Of a stretch of 50,050 nt of DNA, positions 15,868 through 24,777 are shown piece after piece. The stretch comes from Planctomycetota bacterium (GTDB lineage: Bacteria; Planctomycetota; SZUA-567). A program made the position numbers and the translations under genes. The number at the start of each line of letters is the position of its first letter. The stretch's first letter is position 1. The stretch spans positions 1-50,050 of the forward strand of contig JAIRTL010000057.1 of NCBI GenBank assembly GCA_031254915.1, in the 5' to 3' direction. A model generated the notes under the pieces. That model did not search any database. It had not been told where the DNA came from and was given only the letters and a program-made list of their open reading frames with translations.

Positions 15868-17385
15868 ATGAGCAAGCTGCTGTTGGCCCACGATCTGGGA
15901 ACGTCCGGCAACAAGGCGACCATTTTCAGCGAAGAGGGAAGGCTGATCGAAAGCGCATCGCACGAATACCCGACCGAATACGCGCCCGGCGGCTTCGCTG
16001 AACAGGATCCCGCCCATTGGTGGGAGGCGGTGCGCATCACCAGCCGGAAGCTGATGGAAAAGCGCGATCCCGGCGACGTGGCGGCGGTCTCGTTCAGCGG
16101 CCAGATGATGGGCTGCCTTTGCGTGGACAAGGCCGGAGCGCCCCTGCGCAAGCACATACTCTATTGCGACCAGCGCTCGACGAAGGAGGAGGCCGCCTTC
16201 AAGGAGCGGGGCGGGGCGGAGGAAATCTACCGCATCACCGGCCACCGCGCGAGCGCGTCCTACGGCGCGACGAAGTTGATGTGGGTCAGGGACAACCAGC
16301 CCGGCATCTACAAGAATACCCACAAGATGCTCAACGCCAAGGATTGGCTTACCTTCCGGCTGACGGGAAGGATGATCGCGGAACCGACGGACGCGTCCAG
16401 CACCAATCTCTACGATCTCGTCAAGGGCGACTGGTCGGACGAACTCGTCAAGGCCGCCGGGCTCGAACGTGACATGTTGCCCGAGATCATCCCCTCGATC
16501 GGCATCGTCGGGGAGCTTGCCCGGGAAGCGGCCGAGGCGCTCGGGCTCAAGGCGGGCATTCCGGTCGTGGCGGGCGCGGGCGACGGCATGTGCGCGGGCG
16601 TCGGTGCGGGATCGGTCGCTCCCGGCCTGACCTACAACTACCTCGGCTCCTCGTCCTGGATCGCGACGACGAGCGAAAAACCCCTGTACGACCCGATGAT
16701 GCGGACCTTCACCTGGGCGCACGCCGTCCCGGGGACGTTCCACCCGACCGGGACGATGCAGACCGCATCCGCTTCCTATGCCTGGCTGCAACGGGAAATC
16801 TGCCGCGAAGAAACGCGCATTGCGGGGGAGGAGGGCAAAAGTCCGTTCCAGGTCATGGACCGCACCGCCTCCGGCTCGCCTCCCGGCGCCAACGGCCTTG
16901 TCTATCTTCCCTATCTTTTGGGCGAGCGCACGCCGCGCTGGAATCCGATCGCGCGCGGCGGCTTCGTCGGCCTGACCATGACCCACACCCGAGCGGACAT
17001 GGTGCGTTCCGTCCTCGAGGGGGTGTCGATGAATCTGTCGATCATCGTCGACATCTTCCGGGGGCAGGGCCTGCCCGTGGACAAGATGACCGTCATCGGC
17101 GGCGGCGCCAAAGGCAAGCTCTGGCGCGACATCATGGCCGACATTTACGAAGTGGAAATCAACATCCCGAACTATCTGGAGGAAGCCACGTCGATCGGCG
17201 CGGCCATCATCGCCGGCGTCGGCGCCGGCATCTACAAGGACTTCTCGGTGGTGAACAACTTCTTCCGCGTGGTGGACACGGTCCGCCCGCGCGCCGAGAA
17301 CCTGGAAACATACCGCAATCACAAAAAGCTCTTCGACAAGCTGTACGCGGCCCTGGAACCGACGTTCCCGGACTTCCCGGTCTGA
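15868..17385 (+). CDS. FGGY-family carbohydrate kinase, xylulokinase-like
   Basis: A 505-residue kinase with two actin-like domains. The N-terminal phosphate loop is AHDLGTSGNKATIF. The catalytic-base region GAGDGMCAGVGAG is near residue 240. The C-terminal ATP-binding VIGGGAKGKLWRDIMADIY and EEATSIGAAI are typical of XylB-like FGGY kinases. GGAGGGAGG precedes the ATG at 15868. It heads a run of same-strand sugar genes: propeller, binding protein, ATPase, two permeases and dehydrogenase. The kinase probably phosphorylates the imported ketose or polyol. Xylulose is the default guess, but FGGY specificity cannot be read reliably from the sequence. Confidence 0.85.
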   Translation: MSKLLLAHDLGTSGNKATIFSEEGRLIESASHEYPTEYAPGGFAEQDPAHWWEAVRITSRKLMEKRDPGDVAAVSFSGQMMGCLCVDKAGAPLRKHILYCDQRSTKEEAAFKERGGAEEIYRITGHRASASYGATKLMWVRDNQPGIYKNTHKMLNAKDWLTFRLTGRMIAEPTDASSTNLYDLVKGDWSDELVKAAGLERDMLPEIIPSIGIVGELAREAAEALGLKAGIPVVAGAGDGMCAGVGAGSVAPGLTYNYLGSSSWIATTSEKPLYDPMMRTFTWAHAVPGTFHPTGTMQTASASYAWLQREICREETRIAGEEGKSPFQVMDRTASGSPPGANGLVYLPYLLGERTPRWNPIARGGFVGLTMTHTRADMVRSVLEGVSMNLSIIVDIFRGQGLPVDKMTVIGGGAKGKLWRDIMADIYEVEINIPNYLEEATSIGAAIIAGVGAGIYKDFSVVNNFFRVVDTVRPRAENLETYRNHKKLFDKLYAALEPTFPDFPV

Positions 17386-17537
17386 CGAAAAGGAAGAATG
17401 CGCCGTTTTCCCAGCGTTCAGGCGGAGCGACTGCAGGCGTTCCGCGCGGCGGGGCGGCGCGTTCTTATGCGTGTGGCGGAATCGCGCGGCGCGGCCCGCG
17501 ATCCCGCCGGGACAATTCTTTTGAAGAGGAGCATTCC

Positions 17538-18626
17538 ATGGTCAAGCGCGTCCCGTTACTGTGCCTCGCGTTGTCGTTCTGCGCCGCCTTCGCCTGCGTC
17601 TCCGCGGACAAGCTGAAATACAACGTGCCCCGCCACCTGCAGGTTTCGCGTCTCTTCGTCTCGCTCCCCGGCGACATCGTCGCCACCCCGGACGGCATGG
17701 CGATCGCGTCCAACGGCGACCTCGTCGTCGCCTGCCCGAACTTCGGCAATCAGGATCTCCCCGGCGCCGTTATCCGCGTCGACCGCCACGGCAATGTCAG
17801 GAAATGGTTCGACGTGCCGGTGAACGGGACCTCCGGGGTGGCCCGCCCGATGGGCATCGACTTTGACGACGAGGGCAATCTCTACATCGTCGACAACCAG
17901 GGCTGGACCGGCAACCCGGAATCAGTCAACCAGGGCCGCATCATCAAGGCCGAGTTCGACCGCCTCGACAACCCGGTGAAGTTCACCGAGATCGCTGTCG
18001 GCATGGAACACCCCAACGGCATCAAGTACCGGGACGGCTATCTCTACGTAACCCAGTCGAGTCTCGAGAAGGTCGAGGATCCGTCCGGCAAGCTGGTGAG
18101 CTGCGTCTACCGCTTCCCTGCGGACGCCAAGGGGATCAAGGTCGCCAACACCCTCGCCGACAAGTGGATTCTCCTCACCGTCATCACTGAAAACCCGGAA
18201 ATCCAGTACGGCCTCGACGGCCTCGTCTTCGACAAGAAGGGCAACCTCTACCTCGGCAACTTCGGCGATGGCGCCATCCACAAGGTCACCTTCAACCGCG
18301 ACGGCGGCGTCAAGGACGAGTATGTCTGGGCGAAGGACACCAGCCAGCTCATGACCACCGACGGCATGTGCATGGACCCCGAAGGCAACATCTATGTCGC
18401 CGACTTCTCCCCCAACGCCATCGCCAGGATCGACAGGAACGGCGACATCAAGCGCATCGCCATGAGCCCCGACTCCGACGGCGCCCGCGGCGAACTCGAC
18501 CAGCCCGGCGAACCGATCTACTGGAACGGCAAGCTCCACGTCACCTGCTTCGACATGGTCACCGACGACGGCAAGGTCAACGCCGGCCACCAGCCGCCCC
18601 ACACCATCGTCTGCATCGATCTGTAA
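17538..18626 (+). CDS. Secreted SMP-30/gluconolactonase-like beta-propeller
   Basis: A 362-residue protein with a signal peptide (MVKRVPLLCLALSFCAAFAC, then VSADK). The rest shows repeated propeller strands: DGMAIASNGDLVVACPNFGN, PMGIDFDDEGNLYIVDNQG, DGLVFDKKGNLYLGNFGDG and TDGMCMDPEGNIYVADFSP. These resemble SMP-30/gluconolactonase and NHL-type proteins, with acidic and Asn residues placed for a bound divalent metal. GAGGAG precedes the ATG. It lies 152 bases after the kinase and 73 bases before the sugar-binding protein, so it probably acts in the periplasm on the same substrate, for example as a lactonase. An enzymatic role is not proven by motif. Confidence 0.75.
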   Translation: MVKRVPLLCLALSFCAAFACVSADKLKYNVPRHLQVSRLFVSLPGDIVATPDGMAIASNGDLVVACPNFGNQDLPGAVIRVDRHGNVRKWFDVPVNGTSGVARPMGIDFDDEGNLYIVDNQGWTGNPESVNQGRIIKAEFDRLDNPVKFTEIAVGMEHPNGIKYRDGYLYVTQSSLEKVEDPSGKLVSCVYRFPADAKGIKVANTLADKWILLTVITENPEIQYGLDGLVFDKKGNLYLGNFGDGAIHKVTFNRDGGVKDEYVWAKDTSQLMTTDGMCMDPEGNIYVADFSPNAIARIDRNGDIKRIAMSPDSDGARGELDQPGEPIYWNGKLHVTCFDMVTDDGKVNAGHQPPHTIVCIDL

Positions 18627-18699
18627 CCGATCCAATTTTCCGCCGGCCCCATCGTGATGCGGCCGGCCATTCTACGGCGGAACAACAGGAGGATATGGG

Positions 18700-19689
18700 A
18701 TGAGAAAAAGCGTTTTGGCCATCGCGGCGTTTGCGGTGCTAGGTCTCGGCGCGGCCTTCGCGGGCGAGCGGACCACCTACTACTACGTGGCCCCGGGCCA
18801 GGGCCAGCCCTACTGCTACGACATGCACCTCGGCTTCAAGTACGCCGCCGAGCAGTTCGGCGTCGAGATCATCCGCCAGGGCTCCGACGACTGGAATTCG
18901 CAGATCGCCTGCGAAGCGCTCGAGCAGGTCGTCGCCAGGAAGCCCGCCGGCATCGTCTCCGTCGCCTGGGACGCCGCCATGAACCCGGGTATCCTCAAGG
19001 CCCAGGAAGCCGGCATTCCCATCATCATCGTCGAAGCGGAGTCCGGCGAACTCGGCGACCTCTACATCGGTCTCGACAACGTCGAAGCCGGCCGCGAAAC
19101 CGCCGAGCAGCTCATCAAGTACGGCGGCGACTCCGGCAAGCTTCTCGTCATCGGCAACTGGGGCTCCACCAACATCGACCAGAAGTTCGAAGGCCTCAAG
19201 GAAGCGCTTGAAGGCACGGGTTGGGAAATCGTCGGCGACCAGGACGGCGAGTGCGAAGCGGAAGCGTCCCTGCGCGCCGCCAAGGATCTCCTGAACAACC
19301 ACCCCGAAGCGACCGCCTTCGTCGGCCTCGACTCCGCCTGCGGCGCCGCCATCGGCACCGCGATGGAAGAGCTGGGCATTCCCGCCGACAAGCTCGTGGT
19401 CATCGCCGCCGACCGCGAAGACGCGATGCTCGAGTACATCAAGTCCGGTCACGTCAACGCCGCCCTCACCAACCGCACCGCCATGATGTGCTACCTGGCG
19501 ATCCAGTTCCTGGAAATGAACACCAAGTACGGCTTCCAGGACATTCCGATCACCGGGGACAACAAGGCGTCGGGCATCAGCGTCTATCCGCCGGCCATCT
19601 ACACCGCCAACGTCGTCATCGCCAAGGAAAACGTCGACAACTTCGACCACTACAACATGGACACCTACGATACGCCCCTATACCATTAA
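18700..19689 (+). CDS. Periplasmic sugar-binding protein, RbsB-like
   Basis: A 329-residue type I periplasmic binding protein with a signal peptide (MRKSVLAIAAFAVLGLGAAFA, then GERTT). It has the two-lobe pattern of the ribose/galactose family, for example VARKPAGIVSVAWDAAMNPG, AGIPIIIVEAESGELGDLYIG, GDSGKLLVIGNWG, EATAFVGLDSACGAAIG and AADREDAMLEYIKSGHVNAA. AGGAGG precedes the ATG. The ATPase and two permeases follow. A strong stem-loop after the gene could keep its mRNA more abundant than that of the membrane components, as in many ABC operons (inference). The ligand is unknown. Confidence 0.9.
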   Translation: MRKSVLAIAAFAVLGLGAAFAGERTTYYYVAPGQGQPYCYDMHLGFKYAAEQFGVEIIRQGSDDWNSQIACEALEQVVARKPAGIVSVAWDAAMNPGILKAQEAGIPIIIVEAESGELGDLYIGLDNVEAGRETAEQLIKYGGDSGKLLVIGNWGSTNIDQKFEGLKEALEGTGWEIVGDQDGECEAEASLRAAKDLLNNHPEATAFVGLDSACGAAIGTAMEELGIPADKLVVIAADREDAMLEYIKSGHVNAALTNRTAMMCYLAIQFLEMNTKYGFQDIPITGDNKASGISVYPPAIYTANVVIAKENVDNFDHYNMDTYDTPLYH

Positions 19690-19711
19690 CCGCATAAATC
19701 GGGGGAACGCC

Positions 19712-19741
19712 CGGGAAGGCCGCCGTCAGGCCGCCTTCCCG
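19712..19741 (+). other. Intercistronic stem-loop after the binding-protein gene
   Basis: CGGGAAGGC (19712-19720) pairs with GCCTTCCCG (19733-19741); the loop is 12 bases. No T-run follows, so it is more likely an mRNA-stabilising or attenuating hairpin than a terminator. Confidence 0.55.
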
Positions 19742-19840
19742 AGTCCCCGGACCCGCGGGCGACCGCGCGCCCGGGACGGACCGGACAGTCCGTTCTTTTC
19801 ACAAACACGTCGCAGGAACGCTCCAGGCGGGGAACCTCGA

Positions 19841-21379
19841 ATGACCGCAAGCGATCGGGAATTCCTGAAAATCGCCGACATCACCAAGACATACGGGGTG
19901 GTGAAGGCGCTCACCGGCGTCTCGTTTTCGATCCGGCGCGGCGAAATCCACACCGTGCTCGGCGAAAACGGCGCCGGCAAAAGCACGCTCATGAAGATCA
20001 TCGGCGGCGAAACCGGCCCCGATTCGGGCGAAATCACGCTCGACGGCCGGCGCATCGAGCATTTCTCGCCCGCCGCCGCGCACGCTCTCGGCATCCATAT
20101 GGTCCACCAGGAGCTGGCGGTGTTCGAAAACCTCACCGTCGCCGAGAACATATTCCCCTATCACAATTTCAAAAAAGGAGGGCGGATCGATTACGCCCGC
20201 CTCCACGAGGAAACGCGCAATAAACTCAACCTCTTCGGCCTGAAGACGATCAAGCCGGAGGAGACGCTCGGGTCCGTGACCCTCGCCGGCCAGCAGATGG
20301 TGGAGATTCTGCGCAGCATCGTCGCCGAGCCGAAGGTCATCATCCTCGACGAACCGACGTCCGGCCTCAACGACCACGAAGCCGACCTTTTGTTGAACAT
20401 TCTCAAGCGCCTCAAGGGCGAGGGGCTGACGATCATATACATTTCGCACCGCTTCAAGGAGATCATGCGCATCTCCGACCGGATCACCGTGCTTCGCGAC
20501 GGCGAATTCGTCGCCACCCTAGAGAACACGCCCGACCTCGCCGAATCCGAACTCATCAACAACATGGTCGGCCGCGATCTTTCCGCCAGCCTGTACCAGA
20601 TAAAGACCGTCGCCAACACGAGTCCGGACGCGCCCGTGCTGCTCGAAGTGAAGGGGCTGGCGAAGAGGAACGCCCTCAACCCGACCGACCTGTCGCTCGC
20701 GGCCGGGGAGATCCTGGGCGTGTTCGGGCTCGAGGGATCGGGCGCGAGCAGGTTGTCCCGGATGATGTACGGGCTCGAAGGCAAGGACGAGGGCGAAATC
20801 GCGATCAAGGGAAAGCGCTTCCCGAAGGTGAATCCGCGCCTTATGGTCGCGGAACGGGTGATGTACCTGAACAACAACCGTAAAATAGCCGGGCTTCTTC
20901 CCGAACTGCCGGTGACGGACAACCTCTCCCTGCCGGTGCTGCGGCGCTTCTCGCGCTTCCTCGGCTTTCTCAACCTGAAGGCGATCGCGCGCCTGGCGAC
21001 GGACTTCATCAAGGCGTTTGCGATCGCGCTGCCGTCGTTGTCGACCAGGCCCGCGAACCTTTCCGGCGGCAACCAGCAGAAGGTGATGCTTTCCATCTGC
21101 CTCGTGCCGGAGCCGGAAATTCTCATCGTCAACGAGCCGACGCGCGGCATCGACGTCGGCGCCAAGACGGAAATCCACAAGTTCCTCCTCGACATCGCCT
21201 CGAAGGGGGTCGGGATCGTCATCTTCAGCTCCGAACTCCCGGAACTGATGAGTCTCTCCGACCGCATTCTCGTCATGCGCGAAAACTCGATCGTGGACGA
21301 GGTGAAGGCGGGGGACTATACGGAGCAAACGATCATGCGCTACGCGGCCGTCGGATCCGCCGAACCGGAAGGTGAATGA
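19841..21379 (+). CDS. Sugar ABC importer ATPase, two nucleotide domains (RbsA/XylG-like)
   Basis: A 512-residue cytoplasmic ATPase with tandem domains. The first has Walker A GENGAGKST, a degenerate signature SVTLAGQQM and Walker B VIILDEPTSGL. The second has the usual non-canonical A-loop (GLEGSGASR), a good signature LSGGNQQK and Walker B ILIVNEPTRGIDVG. The degenerate second Walker A is normal in carbohydrate-uptake-2 importers. The first signature (LAGQQ rather than LSGGQ) departs from the consensus but is seen in this group. It ends one base before the permease ATG, indicating translational coupling. Confidence 0.93.
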   Translation: MTASDREFLKIADITKTYGVVKALTGVSFSIRRGEIHTVLGENGAGKSTLMKIIGGETGPDSGEITLDGRRIEHFSPAAAHALGIHMVHQELAVFENLTVAENIFPYHNFKKGGRIDYARLHEETRNKLNLFGLKTIKPEETLGSVTLAGQQMVEILRSIVAEPKVIILDEPTSGLNDHEADLLLNILKRLKGEGLTIIYISHRFKEIMRISDRITVLRDGEFVATLENTPDLAESELINNMVGRDLSASLYQIKTVANTSPDAPVLLEVKGLAKRNALNPTDLSLAAGEILGVFGLEGSGASRLSRMMYGLEGKDEGEIAIKGKRFPKVNPRLMVAERVMYLNNNRKIAGLLPELPVTDNLSLPVLRRFSRFLGFLNLKAIARLATDFIKAFAIALPSLSTRPANLSGGNQQKVMLSICLVPEPEILIVNEPTRGIDVGAKTEIHKFLLDIASKGVGIVIFSSELPELMSLSDRILVMRENSIVDEVKAGDYTEQTIMRYAAVGSAEPEGE

Positions 21380-21380
21380 C

Positions 21381-22355
21381 ATGACCGCGAACACGGGACG
21401 CTCGCTGGCGACGCACGAGAAGCGGAATTTCAACTTCGGGAGCTGGATCATCCTTTTCCTGACCATCGGACTGTTCGTCTTCCTGTCGCTGACGCGGAAA
21501 AACTTCCTTACATACAACAACATCCATTCGATCCTCTACGAGGTGTCGTTCAGCTTCTTCGCGGCGGTGGGGTTCACGCTCCTCATCATCATGGGCGAAC
21601 TCGACCTCTCCGTCGGCTCGCTGTTCGGTCTCGGGGGAGCGCTCCTCGGACTTTTCATCTTCAACCACCGTCTTTCCGTCGAGGCGGCGATACCGCTCGC
21701 CATGGCGATCGCGGCCGTGATCGGTCTGGCGGCCGGATTCCTCATCACAGCCTTCAAGCTCAATTCGATGATGGTGACGATAGGCGTCATGATGGCGGTG
21801 AAAGGCTACAACTGGATCCAGATCCAGAAATTCGGCGGCCGGCAGATTCCGCGCGCCCAATGGGGATTCATCACCCAGGAAGTCCTCGGAGTCAAGTGGA
21901 CCATCCTCGCGATGGTCGCGGTCGCGGTGCTGTTCGAATTATTCCTCGCCCGTTCGCGGCATTTGAAGCAGCTCTACTGCATCGGCAACAACTTCTCCAC
22001 GACGATCCTCTACGGCCTGAACGCGAACCTGGTGAAGATCCTCTGCTTCTCGGCGTCGGCGGCGCTTTCCGCCTTCGGCGGCGCGCTTATGACCTGCCGC
22101 CTCAAGCACCCGCACGTCACCGTCGGCGCGAACCTCGAGATCGGCATCATCACCGCCGCCGTCATCGGCGGGGCGAGCATCTTCGGCGGCCGGGGAAGCA
22201 TGGTCAGGACCATGCTCGGCGTCTTCTTCGTCTTCCTTCTGCAAAACGGCATGACGTCGTACAACATCAATACCTACGTGCAGCAGATCATCCTCGGCTC
22301 AATCCTCATCCTGGCGATACACCTCGACGTCAGAATCAACGGCAAAAGGACCTGA
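21381..22355 (+). CDS. Sugar ABC importer permease, RbsC-like (first)
   Basis: A 324-residue integral membrane protein with about nine hydrophobic segments. The family hallmark is FTLLIIMGELDLSVGSLFGL near residue 60; the C-terminal half has GIITAAVIGGASIFGGRGSM. I chose the ATG at 21381, with GGAAGGTG upstream; a GTG three codons earlier (21372) is also open and overlaps the ATPase gene. It is followed six bases later by a second, different permease. Two permease genes suggest a heterodimeric channel, unlike the RbsC homodimer. Confidence 0.92.
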   Translation: MTANTGRSLATHEKRNFNFGSWIILFLTIGLFVFLSLTRKNFLTYNNIHSILYEVSFSFFAAVGFTLLIIMGELDLSVGSLFGLGGALLGLFIFNHRLSVEAAIPLAMAIAAVIGLAAGFLITAFKLNSMMVTIGVMMAVKGYNWIQIQKFGGRQIPRAQWGFITQEVLGVKWTILAMVAVAVLFELFLARSRHLKQLYCIGNNFSTTILYGLNANLVKILCFSASAALSAFGGALMTCRLKHPHVTVGANLEIGIITAAVIGGASIFGGRGSMVRTMLGVFFVFLLQNGMTSYNINTYVQQIILGSILILAIHLDVRINGKRT

Positions 22356-22361
22356 ACAAAC

Positions 22362-23321
22362 ATGCTCGGCAGACTGGCCAGGAAAAACGAATCCGTCTCC
22401 TTCGCCCTGTGCGCGGCGCTGGTCGCCGCGCTGTCGATCGCCAGCGACGTGTTTTACACGCGGGCGAACCTCAATTCGCTCCAGGCGAGCATCGCGCCGA
22501 CGGCGATCATGGCTTTCGGGATGATGATCTGCCTCATCTGCGGCTACTTCGACCTGTCGATCGGCTCGATCATGCTTCTCGCCGGACTCCTTTCGGGAAA
22601 GTTCAACGACTGGGGCTTCTCGACGCCGTGGATCGTCCTGTGCGTTCTTGTCGCCGGGCTTCTCGCCGGCTGCCTGAACGGCTTGCTTGTCGCCGTCCTC
22701 AAGATCAACGCCCTCATCGCCACCATCGGCGTTCAGTACATCGGCTACGGCTTCGCCATGACGCTGTGGGACAGGAACATGCAGCACCGCAAGTTCCCCG
22801 CCGACTTCATCGCCATGGGCGACGGCCAGTTCCTCGGCATGTACTACATGATCTGGGTCATGCTCGCCATTCTCGCCGGATTCAGCTTCTTCCTCAAATA
22901 TTCGTCGTCCGGCCGGCGGCTCTACTACGTCGGCGGCAACCGCGAGGCGTCAAGGCTCATCGGCTTCAACGACCGGCGCATCATCTTCCTCTGCTACGCC
23001 GTCACCGGGCTTCTCGCCGCGCTCGCCGGTGTTCTCGCCGTGGCGCGCATTCAGAGCCCCACCCAGTACATGGGCGGCGGCGTGCACATGACCTGCATGA
23101 TCGCCTGCGTCATCGGCGGCGGCAGCTTCGCCGGCGGCAAGGGATCCGCCGTCGGCGCCGCCCTCGGGGTCGCGTTCATGTCGCTTCTCACGAACATGTT
23201 CAACCTGCTGGAAATGAACACCCAGTTGCAAAACGTCGTCGTCGGCCTCACCCTCATCGCCGTGATCGTCATCGACGGCTATCTCAATCTCAAGAAGATG
23301 CGCGCGATGGGAAAAATATAA
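22362..23321 (+). CDS. Sugar ABC importer permease, RbsC-like (second)
   Basis: A 319-residue membrane protein homologous to the preceding permease. The hallmark is GMMICLICGYFDLSIGSIML. The cytoplasmic loop near the end has MIACVIGGGSFAGGKGSAVG, which should contact the ATPase. The N-terminus is short and basic (MLGRLARKNES). It starts six bases after the stop of the first permease, with AAAGGA inside that gene's end as ribosome-binding site. It probably forms a heterodimer with the first permease. Confidence 0.92.
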   Translation: MLGRLARKNESVSFALCAALVAALSIASDVFYTRANLNSLQASIAPTAIMAFGMMICLICGYFDLSIGSIMLLAGLLSGKFNDWGFSTPWIVLCVLVAGLLAGCLNGLLVAVLKINALIATIGVQYIGYGFAMTLWDRNMQHRKFPADFIAMGDGQFLGMYYMIWVMLAILAGFSFFLKYSSSGRRLYYVGGNREASRLIGFNDRRIIFLCYAVTGLLAALAGVLAVARIQSPTQYMGGGVHMTCMIACVIGGGSFAGGKGSAVGAALGVAFMSLLTNMFNLLEMNTQLQNVVVGLTLIAVIVIDGYLNLKKMRAMGKI

Positions 23322-23415
23322 ATGACACGGCAAAGCGAATCACGCCGATGACCGGCGCATCGTTTTCGAAGGACGACCCGACCAAGGAGCGCCAACTTTT
23401 CAGAGGAGACAACCC

Positions 23416-24459
23416 ATGCGCGCGATAGCTATCGAAAAACCGAACCAAATGACCCTGGTGGACGTTCCAAAGCCGACGATCGGCCCTTATGACGCCCTCG
23501 TGAAGACGGAGGTGAACTTCATCTGCAACGCCACCGACCGCAAGCTTGTCGACGGGCATTTTCCCGGCATCGGTCCCGAGGGCTATCCCATGCTCGTCGG
23601 GCACGAGAACTCCGGCATCGTCGAGGAGGTCGGGGCGAAGGCGGCATCCTTCAAGCCGGGCGACCGCGTCATCGGCGGCCTCATCTGGGAACTGGATGCG
23701 CCGTACAAGTTCGGATGGGGCGGCGCGAGCGACTACGTCGTCGCCCGGGACCATCTCGCCATGGTCGCAGGCGGCGTCGCCGACGAGGCGCACGGCTGGT
23801 CGGATCTGTACCAGATCATGAAGAAGGTGCCGCGGGACATTCAGCCGGACGCGGCCGGGCTTCTCTGCACCTGGCGCGAGGTGTACGCGGCTTTCACGGA
23901 CTTCAACCTCAAGCCCGAATACAGGATTCTCGTTTTCGGCGCCGGCCCCGTCGGTCTGTCCTTCATCGCCTTCGCGAAGAACAAGGGCTTCACGTTCGTC
24001 GCCTGCGTCGAACCGCAAAGGGACAAGCACGCGCTCGCCAAGCGCCTCGGCGCCGACGCCGTCTACGTCCCCGATCAGGACTTCGTCCGCGAGTTCGAAA
24101 AGGATGCGGGCGAAAAGGCGGACGCCGTGATCGACGCGGTCGGAAACACCGCCATCACCAACGCCTCGCTGCCGCTTCTCAAGCTCGGCGCCTCGATGTG
24201 CGTGTACGGCGTCATCGCCGACGCCGCCATGGTGGTGGATAAGGGCAAGGGTCCGCTCAACTTCAACCTGCTCGTCCACCAGTGGCCGACCCGCACCCTC
24301 GAGGCGGCCGCCCAGGAGCCGTTGATCGAGTGGATTCGCACCGGCAAACTCAAGGCGGAGGATTTCGTCACCGGACGCTTCCCGGTCGCCGATTTCGAAA
24401 AAGCCTTCGCCGCTTCGCGCGCGCCCGGCGCGATCAAGACGATGATCGTTTTTAATTGA
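23416..24459 (+). CDS. Medium-chain (zinc-type) alcohol/polyol dehydrogenase
   Basis: A 347-residue MDR-family oxidoreductase. Candidate catalytic zinc ligands are Cys in FICNATDRKL and His-Glu in LVGHENSGIVEEVG. The Rossmann loop is ILVFGAGPVGLSFIAFA. The structural-zinc lobe with four cysteines found in many MDR enzymes is not evident. The C-terminal half (DAVIDAVGNTAITN) follows the family. GAGGAGAC precedes the ATG. As the last gene of the sugar-import run it probably oxidises the imported polyol or sugar before or after phosphorylation. A strong hairpin follows the gene. Confidence 0.85.
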   Translation: MRAIAIEKPNQMTLVDVPKPTIGPYDALVKTEVNFICNATDRKLVDGHFPGIGPEGYPMLVGHENSGIVEEVGAKAASFKPGDRVIGGLIWELDAPYKFGWGGASDYVVARDHLAMVAGGVADEAHGWSDLYQIMKKVPRDIQPDAAGLLCTWREVYAAFTDFNLKPEYRILVFGAGPVGLSFIAFAKNKGFTFVACVEPQRDKHALAKRLGADAVYVPDQDFVREFEKDAGEKADAVIDAVGNTAITNASLPLLKLGASMCVYGVIADAAMVVDKGKGPLNFNLLVHQWPTRTLEAAAQEPLIEWIRTGKLKAEDFVTGRFPVADFEKAFAASRAPGAIKTMIVFN

Positions 24460-24509
24460 ACCGCCTGAATTCCGAATTCACCGATGTCCCATATCCCCGG
24501 ATGCGGCTT

Positions 24510-24557
24510 CCCATGACGCCGGACGGCGGGCGCGAGCCCGCCGTCCGGCGTCATGGG
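24510..24557. terminator. Perfect 22-bp stem with GCGA tetraloop between convergent genes
   Basis: The arms at 24510-24531 and 24536-24557 are perfectly complementary (CCCATGACGCCGG on the left, CCGGCGTCATGGG on the right) with a GNRA loop. It lies 50 bases after the dehydrogenase and 11 bases before the end of the convergent HMA gene. Neither side has a T-run, so simple intrinsic termination is not certain. Confidence 0.55.
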
Positions 24558-24567
24558 CGAAATCGCA

Positions 24568-24777
24568 TTACCGCACGCCGACGACCTCGAAGCCGGTTTC
24601 ACCGACCGCCTCGACAAGCGCCTGGTCGGCCACTTGGCCATTCGTCTTCACTTCCGCCGATTTCGACGCCAGGTCGACCTCGACCTCCTCGACGCCCGGG
24701 ACCGCCTTGAGCGCCTTTTCCACCGCCATAACGCAGTGGTCGCAGCTCATGCCCTCGATTGACAGGGTCTTGTTCAT
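24568..24777 (-). CDS. Heavy-metal-associated (HMA) domain protein, CopZ-like
   Basis: A 69-residue protein that is a single HMA domain. The metal motif GMxCxxC is present as IEGMSCDHCVMAVEKAL, and the remaining strand pattern (VEEVEVDLASKSAEV, GFEVVGV) fits the ferredoxin-like fold. Such proteins bind Cu(I) or similar ions and pass them to a P-type ATPase; no ATPase is adjacent. The ATG at 24775-24777 has AAGGAG nine bases upstream; the longer frame is rejected. It is divergent from the DUF2284 gene, with family A copy 4 between. Confidence 0.9.
   Translation of the reverse strand: MNKTLSIEGMSCDHCVMAVEKALKAVPGVEEVEVDLASKSAEVKTNGQVADQALVEAVGETGFEVVGVR

Noticed and set aside
17398..17616. A 72-codon frame after the first FGGY kinase, preceded by AAAAGGAAG
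   Set aside because: It overlaps the signal-peptide region of the SMP-30-like gene, has no family resemblance and its site is too close to the ATG.
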